Shown here in pieces: positions 24,063-30,531 of a DNA stretch of 30,531 nucleotides. A program made the translations under genes and the position numbers. Where the stretch lies: contig DDST01000006.1 in assembly GCA_002343485.1 (NCBI GenBank), forward strand, positions 23,493-54,023. Reading direction: 5' to 3'. Origin of the DNA: Proteobacteria bacterium UBA2383 (GTDB lineage Bacteria; Pseudomonadota; Gammaproteobacteria; Competibacterales; Competibacteraceae). Below the pieces are notes generated by a model. It did not search any database. It was not told the origin of the DNA and saw only the letters and a program-made list of their open reading frames with translations. Numbering within the stretch: position 1 is the stretch's first letter; each line of letters opens with the position of its first letter.

Positions 24063-25352
24063 TTGGACGATCTTCATATCGGCGTGCTGGGCATTGCCCT
24101 GGTATTGCTCATTGGCTGTTCCGCTTTCTTCTCTAGTTCTGAAACCGGATTAATGACGCTCAATCGCTACCGTCTACGCCATCGTGTCAAGGCGGGCGAC
24201 AAGGCTGCGCAGCGCACCAGTAAATTGCTGGAGCGGCCGGATCGTTTGATTGGCATCATTCTGCTTGGTAATAATTTCGTCAATATTCTGGCCTCCTCAA
24301 TCGCCACAATTATTGCTATCCATCTGATGGGCGAGGCTGGCATCGCGATATCCACGATTGCTTTGACCCTGGTGCTGCTGGTATTTGGCGAGGTCGCTCC
24401 CAAAACCCTGGCCGCTTTGCATCCTGAACGGATCGCTTTTCCCGCCTCGGCGGTACTGGGGCCATTGCTAAAAATTTTCTATCCCTTGGTCTGGTTGACC
24501 AACACCATTGCCAACAGCTTGCTACGGCTGTTCCGGGTAGCGATTGAGACGTCAGCTCAGCACCACACGCTCAGCGCCGAAGAATTGCGCACGGTGGTGC
24601 TGGAAGCCGGGGTGATGATCCCGAAACGGCATCAGACTATGCTGCTGAGCATTCTGGAACTGGAGGAGATTACCGTCGAGGACATCATGATTCCGCGCAA
24701 CGAGGTGGCGGGGCTGGATCTGGAGGACGACTGGGAGGCGATCATTACCCATCTGACCCAGAGTCCCTATGGCCGGCTGGTCGCCTATCGCGACACGATA
24801 GATCAGGCTGTCGGGTTTCTGCATTTACGCAGGGTGTTGAATCTGATGGCGCAAAAGCCAGACTTTAATCGTGCGGATTTGGAAGGGCTGATTCGGGAAC
24901 CCTATTTCATTCCGGAAGGTGCTTCGCTGACCCGGCAACTGGTCAATTTTCAGCAATTGCGCCGGCGAGTCGGGCTGGTCGTGGACGAATACGGCGATGT
25001 GATGGGGTTGGTGACGCTGGAAGACATTTTGGAGGAGATTGTCGGCGAGTTCACCACTGATCCGGCTGCAGTCGGCAACCGCAACCTGGTTCCGCGTGCC
25101 GATGGTGGTTATGTGGTCAGCGGCCGTACCTCTATTCGCAGTCTGAACCGCATGTTGGACTGGAAACTGCCTACTGATGGACCACGTACTCTTAATGGTT
25201 TGATCATGGAGCATTTGGAAGCCATCCCGGAACCGGGTGTCCGGTTGATCTTGGCCAGGCATCCGACTGAAATCGTCGAAATCACCGGAAACCGGGTCAA
25301 GACAGCGGTGATCTGGCCAAATCCGGAACCGATGAAGGAGGGGGAGGGGTGA
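24063..25352 (+). CDS. corB: CorB/CorC/HlyC family transporter (CNNM-type, DUF21 plus CBS)
   Basis: A 429-residue inner-membrane protein linked to magnesium/cobalt efflux. The DUF21/CNNM membrane domain (about 1-190) shows AFFSSSETGLMTLNRYRLRH and GEVAPKTLAALHPERIAFP. A CBS pair follows (about 200-335; VEDIMIPRNEVAGLDL, then VVDEYGDVMGLVTLEDILEEIVGEF). The C-terminal CorC/HlyC domain begins near DGGYVVSGRTSIRSLNRM. The start is a TTG at 24063 with GAGG ten bases upstream, since no ATG fits the first helix. Its 3' end overlaps the convergent dehydratase gene by 56 bases. Confidence 0.93.
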   Translation: MDDLHIGVLGIALVLLIGCSAFFSSSETGLMTLNRYRLRHRVKAGDKAAQRTSKLLERPDRLIGIILLGNNFVNILASSIATIIAIHLMGEAGIAISTIALTLVLLVFGEVAPKTLAALHPERIAFPASAVLGPLLKIFYPLVWLTNTIANSLLRLFRVAIETSAQHHTLSAEELRTVVLEAGVMIPKRHQTMLLSILELEEITVEDIMIPRNEVAGLDLEDDWEAIITHLTQSPYGRLVAYRDTIDQAVGFLHLRRVLNLMAQKPDFNRADLEGLIREPYFIPEGASLTRQLVNFQQLRRRVGLVVDEYGDVMGLVTLEDILEEIVGEFTTDPAAVGNRNLVPRADGGYVVSGRTSIRSLNRMLDWKLPTDGPRTLNGLIMEHLEAIPEPGVRLILARHPTEIVEITGNRVKTAVIWPNPEPMKEGEG

Positions 25353-27291
25353 GCGGGATTGCCTGCCATACCCAATCTTCGATGCCGTTCTCCGGTTGGT
25401 ACTCTACCACCATCTCGCGCAGCAGCGCCCGCACGATTGGGTAGTCGAAAGCATGCGCAGCGGCATCCAGCCGGTTCAACCCGCCCTGAATAACCAACCA
25501 CGGCGGATGCCCTTCACAGGCGCGGCGAATCATGGGATGTTCAGTGGGCAAGTCGCCTGTGCCGATCAATAGTTCTTCGCGTAACTTCTCACCGCTGCGC
25601 AGGCCGGTAAATTGAATTTCGATGTCTCCGTCTGGATGGTCTGCGTCCCTCACAGACAGGCCTGACAATTGGATCATCCGCCGGGCCAATTCCAAAATCC
25701 GCACCGGTTCGCCCATATCCAGCAGAAATAGATCTCCGCCTTGGGCGAGGGCGCTGGCCTGGATCACCAATTGTGCTGCTTCGGGGATGGTCATGAAATA
25801 GCGTTCCACCTCGGGATGTGTCACCGTTACTGGCCCGCCTCGACGAATCTGTTCACGGAACAGTGGCACCACTGAGCCGGAGGAATCCAGGACATTGCCG
25901 AAGCGCACCATGCACAGCCGGGTCGCATCGCTTCCTTCAGCTAATCCCTGAAGGATCATTTCAGCCAAACGCTTAGTCGCACCCATGACGTTGGTAGGCC
26001 GCACTGCCTTGTCACTGGATACCAGCACGAAGGTTTTAACCCCGGCGGCAATGGCGGCTTCAGCAGCGTACCAGGTGCCAAACACATTGTTGCGCACTCC
26101 TTCGATAGGATTGCGTTCAACGATCGGTACATGCTTATAGGCAGCTGCATGGTAAACCGTTTCAACGTCAAAGCGTTCCATCACCATTTGCAAGCGCCGA
26201 TGGTGGATGACCGAACCCAGTAACGGAATGAGTTCGATATTCGTTGTATCCGCCACAGGAGCGAGGCCGGGGGTGAGAGGGTGGGAATGCTCCATATTGT
26301 CTAGCATCGCGCGCAATTCCTGCTCGATGATGTATAGCGCATACTCCGAGCGTTCGAACAACACCAGCCGGCGTGGGCGCAATGGCAGAATCTGCCGGCA
26401 TAGTTCCGCACCAATCGAACCTCCAGCGCCCGTGACCATGACCGTCTTGCCGTTGACCCGTGCCTGTAGCAGGGTTGGATTGGGCTGGACGGAGTCGCGA
26501 CCAAGGATATCTTCGACATCGATCTCGCGGAATTCGTCGATGCGGCGGGCGCCGCTCGTCAATTCCGCCAGTGTTGGCAGTGCCAAAACACGCACGGGTA
26601 GATTGGCCAAGGATTCCAGAATTTGCTGGCGGCGGCGGTGCGAGGCTGAGGGCAGGGCAAGGAGAATGAGGCCAGCGTCATAGCGGACAATCAGGCGCGG
26701 CAGTTTAAACGGCGCCCGCACCTTGAGTCCTAGCACCACGCTACTCCATAGTTGCGGGTTATCGTCCACAAACACGGTGGGTTCGAATTCGGCGCTGTAG
26801 CGCAAGGCATGGACCAGTTGCGCGCCGGCCTCACCCGCCCCATAGATGATCACTGGCGTCCGGGCGGTGGATAAGCGAAATCGCCGGCGCAGGGTACGGC
26901 GCAGCGCCAGCCGGCCGCCGCCAACCAGGGCGATCAGCACGAGCCAGGCAATTAACCATGACGAACGTGGCACGATGCCTTGGCGCATAAACACCCAGAC
27001 CGCCATCATTAGCAGGAGACCGGCGCTTGTCCCTAGCACGATTGCGTGCAGCAGGCTCTCATCCGCATAGCGTAAGATCGGGCGGTATAGACCGGCCACG
27101 ACGAAGGCCGGAATGAGAACTACGACTGCTAATGGAAACAACCAGATGACGTCTTGCAGCAGGTCCGGCCACCATTCACCGAGACGAATAGCGAACGAGG
27201 CCCAGACAGCGGCCAGCACCGCCACGGTGTCGCTGAACATCAGTAGAGCGCGGCGGATGGTAGTGGGAATATTCAAAAAGCTGGATATCAC
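25297..27291 (-). CDS. Membrane-bound nucleotide-sugar 4,6-dehydratase (WbpM/CapD/FlaA1-like)
   Basis: A 664-residue polysaccharide biosynthesis protein. Four N-terminal membrane helices (about 12-135) precede a first Rossmann-like domain (VIIYGAGEAGAQL, near 148-160) and a second SDR domain (VMVTGAGGSIGAELCRQI, near 285). The active site SSDKAVRPTNVMGATKRLAE has Met in place of the usual SDR Tyr, as in WbpM. Such enzymes convert UDP-GlcNAc-type sugars to 4-keto-6-deoxy forms for O-antigen or capsule. It stands alone here, without other sugar genes. Its tail is antisense to the end of corB for 56 bases. Confidence 0.93.
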   Translation of the reverse strand: MISSFLNIPTTIRRALLMFSDTVAVLAAVWASFAIRLGEWWPDLLQDVIWLFPLAVVVLIPAFVVAGLYRPILRYADESLLHAIVLGTSAGLLLMMAVWVFMRQGIVPRSSWLIAWLVLIALVGGGRLALRRTLRRRFRLSTARTPVIIYGAGEAGAQLVHALRYSAEFEPTVFVDDNPQLWSSVVLGLKVRAPFKLPRLIVRYDAGLILLALPSASHRRRQQILESLANLPVRVLALPTLAELTSGARRIDEFREIDVEDILGRDSVQPNPTLLQARVNGKTVMVTGAGGSIGAELCRQILPLRPRRLVLFERSEYALYIIEQELRAMLDNMEHSHPLTPGLAPVADTTNIELIPLLGSVIHHRRLQMVMERFDVETVYHAAAYKHVPIVERNPIEGVRNNVFGTWYAAEAAIAAGVKTFVLVSSDKAVRPTNVMGATKRLAEMILQGLAEGSDATRLCMVRFGNVLDSSGSVVPLFREQIRRGGPVTVTHPEVERYFMTIPEAAQLVIQASALAQGGDLFLLDMGEPVRILELARRMIQLSGLSVRDADHPDGDIEIQFTGLRSGEKLREELLIGTGDLPTEHPMIRRACEGHPPWLVIQGGLNRLDAAAHAFDYPIVRALLREMVVEYQPENGIEDWVWQAIPLTPPPPSSVPDLARSPLS

Positions 27292-27365
27292 GAAATCAAC
27301 GCTTTTACGGGCTACTTAGATGAAATCAGTCGTAACAGTAATTTTTGGCATGGTCAGGATAACTA

Positions 27366-28400
27366 TCACGCCATTTCGATAAGCTCACGCAACACGGTGG
27401 TGGCGTAAGCGCCTCCCGGCAACCGGAATGTAAAAACCACGATGCCCGGTTCTAGAAATTCCAACGTAGAATCCCACACAATCAGTCGCAGCGCTCGCCG
27501 TTCCTGCTTCAGACCGGCCGCTGCTAGTCCATCACGGAAAAGGGGCCGCGTTGCAGCAATCACCTCTTCCAGCTCTTTGATTGAGTGGCCGCTGCGTAAT
27601 TCACCGGCACCCCACAGTGGCCCCGTCGGATGCAGGTCGAATGTGGCGACTCGCTGGCAGATTGTTTCATCCAACGCATTGGTGGTAAAAATGCTGTGAT
27701 TGCCAGCCAGCATCAATACCTCGCCCGGTAGCGCCTGGTTCCAGGTTCCCATGGCAACCCGCTGGGCCAGCACCTCATTGAACAGTGCCGAACGTGCAGC
27801 GGATAGGTACAGACCGCGTTGGTGCCGGTCACGTATTTTTGCTTGGCCGCTCAGCATCGCTTCGGCACGCTCCAGGTTGCTGGCTTCCCGCCCAAAACGC
27901 TGCTCGCCGAAATAATTGGGAACGCCAGTAGCGATGACGGCTTGCCACCGGCTGGCCAACTCAGCAGGATCGCCGTGCAGATCGCGGACGGTAATGCAAA
28001 ACGTGTTGCCAGATAATGCGCCGCGCCGTAGTTTGCGGGAGTGGCGAATAGTTCTCAGTATTGTGAAGTCTGGATGCGGTCCGGCATGCCAATCAGGATC
28101 GGGTCTGCCAGGCAAATGCACCGAGAACCACTGCTCGGTAACCGCATGGCGGTCTTTAAGACCGGCATAGCTCACCGCGTTCGGCGAGACATTGGCGCGC
28201 ATCGCCAGTTGCTTGGCTACCCAATCTGTATTGGCGCCGCGCTTACGCACCCGCAGCCAGGCATGTTCGCCGGCGCCATCCAGCGGGAAATCCAATTCTT
28301 CACGAACCTGGAAATCTTCGGGGATGGTGCGCAATCGCCCGCTCAGTCCGGGTTGGCCATAAGCGAAAGGGAGTGGATCGAAAGCTGCTACTGATTTCAT
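27366..28400 (-). CDS. truD: tRNA pseudouridine(13) synthase TruD
   Basis: A 344-residue pseudouridine synthase modifying U13 of tRNA-Glu. The catalytic motif is YAGLKDRHAVTEQWFSV with Asp83 as nucleophile. Other signatures are IPEDFQVREEL and HAWLRVRKRGANTDWVAKQLA near the start, PNYFGEQRFGREASNLERA mid-protein, and a TRUD insertion domain with WGAGELRSGHSIKELEE. Length matches E. coli TruD. It follows ispF after 70 bases on the same strand, a usual gammaproteobacterial order. Confidence 0.96.
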   Translation of the reverse strand: MKSVAAFDPLPFAYGQPGLSGRLRTIPEDFQVREELDFPLDGAGEHAWLRVRKRGANTDWVAKQLAMRANVSPNAVSYAGLKDRHAVTEQWFSVHLPGRPDPDWHAGPHPDFTILRTIRHSRKLRRGALSGNTFCITVRDLHGDPAELASRWQAVIATGVPNYFGEQRFGREASNLERAEAMLSGQAKIRDRHQRGLYLSAARSALFNEVLAQRVAMGTWNQALPGEVLMLAGNHSIFTTNALDETICQRVATFDLHPTGPLWGAGELRSGHSIKELEEVIAATRPLFRDGLAAAGLKQERRALRLIVWDSTLEFLEPGIVVFTFRLPGGAYATTVLRELIEMA

Positions 28401-28470
28401 TCCGGAACTCCGTGCTTAATGATGAAGATCCCAACCGATCGATTGCTGCCGGGCCGGGTGAATCAAAACA

Positions 28471-28956
28471 TCAGGCGTAGCGTACCAGCAGCGCCACAGC
28501 ATGAACGGCAATCCCTTCGCCGCGCCCAATGTAACCTAACCGTTCGGTGGTGGTCGCCTTTACATTGACCTGATTCAGAGCGATGCCCAGATCCGCCGCG
28601 ATCGATTCGCGCATGGCGGGAATGTACGGTGCCATGCGTGGTGCTTGGGCGATGATCGTAGCATCCACATTGCTGACGGCGAGTGGCCGTTCCTGTAGGA
28701 GTAACCTAACCACTTGCCGCAGCAGCAAGCGGCTGTCAATGTTCTTGAATTCTGCATCAGTGTCGGGAAAGTGCTGGCCAATGTCCCCTAATCCCGCCGC
28801 GCCTAGCAATGCATCGCACAGCGCATGCAGCAATACATCTCCATCGGAATGGGCAATCAGGCCGTGCGTGTGCGGGATACGGATGCCGCCCAAAGTGATG
28901 AACTTGCCTGGGCCAAAGGCATGAACGTCAAAACCGTGTCCGATGCGCATACCCAT
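28471..28956 (-). CDS. ispF: 2-C-methyl-D-erythritol 2,4-cyclodiphosphate synthase
   Basis: A trimeric zinc enzyme of the MEP isoprenoid pathway that forms MEcPP from CDP-ME 2-phosphate. The metal ligands lie in GHGFDVHAFG (Asp and His) and IAHSDGDVLLHALCDALLGA (second His). The C-terminal TTTERLGYIGRGEGIAVHAVALL is the family signature. Two ATG codons, at 28956 and 28950, are possible starts; AGAGG lies 4 bases before the first and 10 before the second. The ispD stop is 7 bases upstream, so both are probably translated from one message. Confidence 0.96.
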   Translation of the reverse strand: MGMRIGHGFDVHAFGPGKFITLGGIRIPHTHGLIAHSDGDVLLHALCDALLGAAGLGDIGQHFPDTDAEFKNIDSRLLLRQVVRLLLQERPLAVSNVDATIIAQAPRMAPYIPAMRESIAADLGIALNQVNVKATTTERLGYIGRGEGIAVHAVALLVRYA

Positions 28957-28963
28957 GAAACCT

Positions 28964-29683
28964 CTAGGCGGAAGAAGCGGAACGGCGCGTCAAATAAAAT
29001 TCAGCGAGCGCCAGGTCTTCCGGCCGGGTGATCTTTAAATTATCCGCCCGGCCTTCGATCAGGCGGGGCGCAAAACCTGCTACTTCCATCGCTGTGGCCT
29101 CGTCAGTCACTAAAAGCCCGCTTTTCATCACGACCTGCAGGGCGTTGCGCAAAACTCCCAGCCGGAACATTTGCGGAGTTAGCGCATGCCAAAGCTGTGA
29201 GCGGTCCACGGTTACCGTGACCCGTTGGCTCGCATTGGCCTGCTTCAGGGTGTCGCGCACCGGAATCGCGAGTAAGCCTCCGACCGGATCGCTAGCGAGT
29301 TCGGCTAACAGCCGGTCCAGGTCACTCACGGTCAGACAGGGACGAGCGGCATCGTGAACCAGCACCCAATCGCCGGGATGCGCATACTCCGACAACGCGT
29401 CCAGTCCGTTTAGCACCGAATGGCAGCGCTCAGCACCGCCAGTGACTATCCGCAGCGGTTTGTCAGGAGTGATGCCTGCGGCTACCTCGGGCCACCACTC
29501 GTCCCCGGCGCTGATAGCGACCACTAGGCCAGCGAGGCGTGGATAGCGCAGCAAGGTATCTAGGGTATGGGCAATCACCGGTTGGCCAGCCAACGGTAGA
29601 TATTGTTTGGGAATCGTCGATCCCATTCGCTTGCCGGCGCCGGCGGCTGGCACCATCGCCCAATAACGCACTGTGTCCATCAT
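28964..29683 (-). CDS. ispD: 2-C-methyl-D-erythritol 4-phosphate cytidylyltransferase
   Basis: A 239-residue nucleotidyltransferase that couples MEP to CTP, two steps before IspF in the MEP pathway. The CTP-binding loop is VPAAGAGKRMGSTIPKQYLPL, followed by VTGGAERCHSVLNGL, VHDAARPCLT and TVDRSQLWHALTPQMF. The C-terminal ITRPEDLALAEFYL is typical. Start choice is between the tandem ATGs at 29683 and 29680. It follows ftsB after 37 bases. Confidence 0.96.
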   Translation of the reverse strand: MMDTVRYWAMVPAAGAGKRMGSTIPKQYLPLAGQPVIAHTLDTLLRYPRLAGLVVAISAGDEWWPEVAAGITPDKPLRIVTGGAERCHSVLNGLDALSEYAHPGDWVLVHDAARPCLTVSDLDRLLAELASDPVGGLLAIPVRDTLKQANASQRVTVTVDRSQLWHALTPQMFRLGVLRNALQVVMKSGLLVTDEATAMEVAGFAPRLIEGRADNLKITRPEDLALAEFYLTRRSASSA

Positions 29684-29720
29684 CGCTTTTTTTCAGGATA
29701 GCGCGGATTTCCGGTTCCGC

Positions 29721-30098
29721 TCAATGAGACGGCGCTGGTGATTTACGGGATGATGCTCCCGGTTTGGCGGGTGGATTCTCTATTGGTTTCGGTAGAGGCT
29801 GCTCAAGGATGCGGTAAAAAGTCTCATCTGGCCGGATCATACCCATTTCGGCGCGTGCTCGTTCTTCAATGGCCATTAATCCGTTTTTTAAATCAGCAAC
29901 ATCTGCTTCCAGAGCGCGATTGCGCTCATCCAGTGCGGCATTTTCCTCAGTTTGCGTCTGGATGGTGATGCGCAGGGCATAAGTTTGCTGCACCCCGTCT
30001 TCAGCCAGCCACAGTAGATACTGCAAGAAAACCAGTGCTGCAATCAGCACCGCGATCAAAATCTGCAGTTTCAATCCTTGTTCGGTTGGATGGGCCAT
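29721..30098 (-). CDS. ftsB: Cell division protein FtsB
   Basis: About 125 residues. A short cytoplasmic N-terminus and one membrane helix (about 10-30) are followed by a periplasmic coiled coil (about 35-75) and a proline-rich tail. FtsB forms the divisome FtsQLB complex, which signals for septal wall synthesis. The segment ALDERNRALEADVADLKNGLMAIEERARAEMGMIRPDETFYRIL carries the family pattern, including ARxExGMIrpdEtfy. The ATG at 30098 was chosen because the extra upstream residues in this frame do not resemble the family. It sits between eno and ispD as usual. The Pro/Lys/Ser tail is longer than in E. coli. Confidence 0.93.
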   Translation of the reverse strand: MAHPTEQGLKLQILIAVLIAALVFLQYLLWLAEDGVQQTYALRITIQTQTEENAALDERNRALEADVADLKNGLMAIEERARAEMGMIRPDETFYRILEQPLPKPIENPPAKPGASSRKSPAPSH

Positions 30099-30246
30099 GA
30101 CAGCGGATGAGCGGTAAAAATAATCGACGCCTCCCTCTGGCCCCATCCGCAACTAAAGCGATGGGAGAGGAAGGCGTGGTATGGAGGCACGCCATGATCC
30201 ACCCCCTGACAGGCTAGGGAGCGGATCAGCCAATAGACTGCCGTGT

Positions 30247-30531
30247 TTAATCGCGGAACACGTTGAAGGCTTTCTTGCCTGGATAAACCGCAGCCGAACC
30301 CAATTCTTCCTCGATCACCAGCAGCCGGTTGTACTTGGCGATGCGGTCGGAACGGCTGAGTGAACCGGTTTTGATCTGACTTGCGGCAGTGGCCACCGCT
30401 AGGTCAGCGATCGTAGTATCCTCAGTCTCACCGGAGCGATGGGAAGAGATCGAGGTGTAGCCGGCGTCGGCAGCCATCTGGATCGCCGCCAGGGTCTCGG
30501 TCAAGGTGCCGATCTGGTTGACCTTGACGAG
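30247..30531 (-). CDS. eno: Enolase, C-terminal part (partial)
   Basis: The last 94 codons of phosphopyruvate hydratase, running off the window edge, so the N-terminal three quarters are missing here. The active-site segments LVKVNQIGTLTETL, SHRSGETEDT and QIKTGSLSRSDRIAKYN are present, the last including the substrate-contact Lys. Enolase converts 2-phosphoglycerate to phosphoenolpyruvate. It lies upstream of ftsB on the same strand, with about 148 bases between them. Confidence 0.98.
   Translation of the reverse strand, partial: LVKVNQIGTLTETLAAIQMAADAGYTSISSHRSGETEDTTIADLAVATAASQIKTGSLSRSDRIAKYNRLLVIEEELGSAAVYPGKKAFNVFRD

Overview
The window looks like chromosome of a non-model gammaproteobacterium. 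The gene orders rpsP-rimM-trmD-rplS, dnaX-ybaB-recR, ffh with ypjD and corB beside it, and eno-ftsB-ispD-ispF-truD are typical of that class, and the protein sequences fit. I cannot name the genus; a Competibacter-like lineage is only a guess.

Positions 1-6345 hold the distal part of an aa3-type cytochrome c oxidase locus on the + strand: the 3' end of ctaD, a small encapsulated-ferritin-type protein, a one-helix membrane protein, ctaG (Cox11), ctaE (subunit III), then SURF1, a Sco-like thioredoxin-fold protein, ctaA (Cox15) and ctaB/cyoE. A DUF2909-type membrane gene lies antisense between ctaE and SURF1. Together these genes supply oxidase subunits, copper insertion and heme A synthesis. 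The ferritin-like gene is the surprise: it matches the ferritin cargo of encapsulin nanocompartments, but no shell gene is present here and the protein stops before any cargo-loading tail.

Positions 6346-11329 are mixed: a gene-poor stretch, a PilZ-domain protein, a crotonase-family enzyme downstream of the rRNA methyltransferase rlmI (both - strand), and a divergently transcribed, sequence-divergent HSP90-family chaperone.

Positions 11505-17638 form one long - strand housekeeping block. In transcription order it is rpsP, rimM, trmD, rplS, cysQ, an ogt-type DNA repair gene, the 4.5S SRP RNA (ffs), dnaX, ybaB and recR. The SRP RNA and its protein partner Ffh (21669-23039) are only about 7 kb apart.

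Positions 17831-21567 look like an accessory insertion between the rpsP operon and ffh: a complete, probably young insertion sequence (perfect 19-bp inverted repeats, 5-bp target duplication, intact DDE transposase) placed 50 bp upstream of a large secreted subtilisin-like protease with adhesin-like C-terminal modules.

Positions 21669-30531 return to core genes: ffh (-), ypjD and corB (+), then on the - strand a WbpM/CapD-type nucleotide-sugar dehydratase, truD, ispF, ispD, ftsB and the 3' end of eno. I saw no tRNA, rRNA or CRISPR array.
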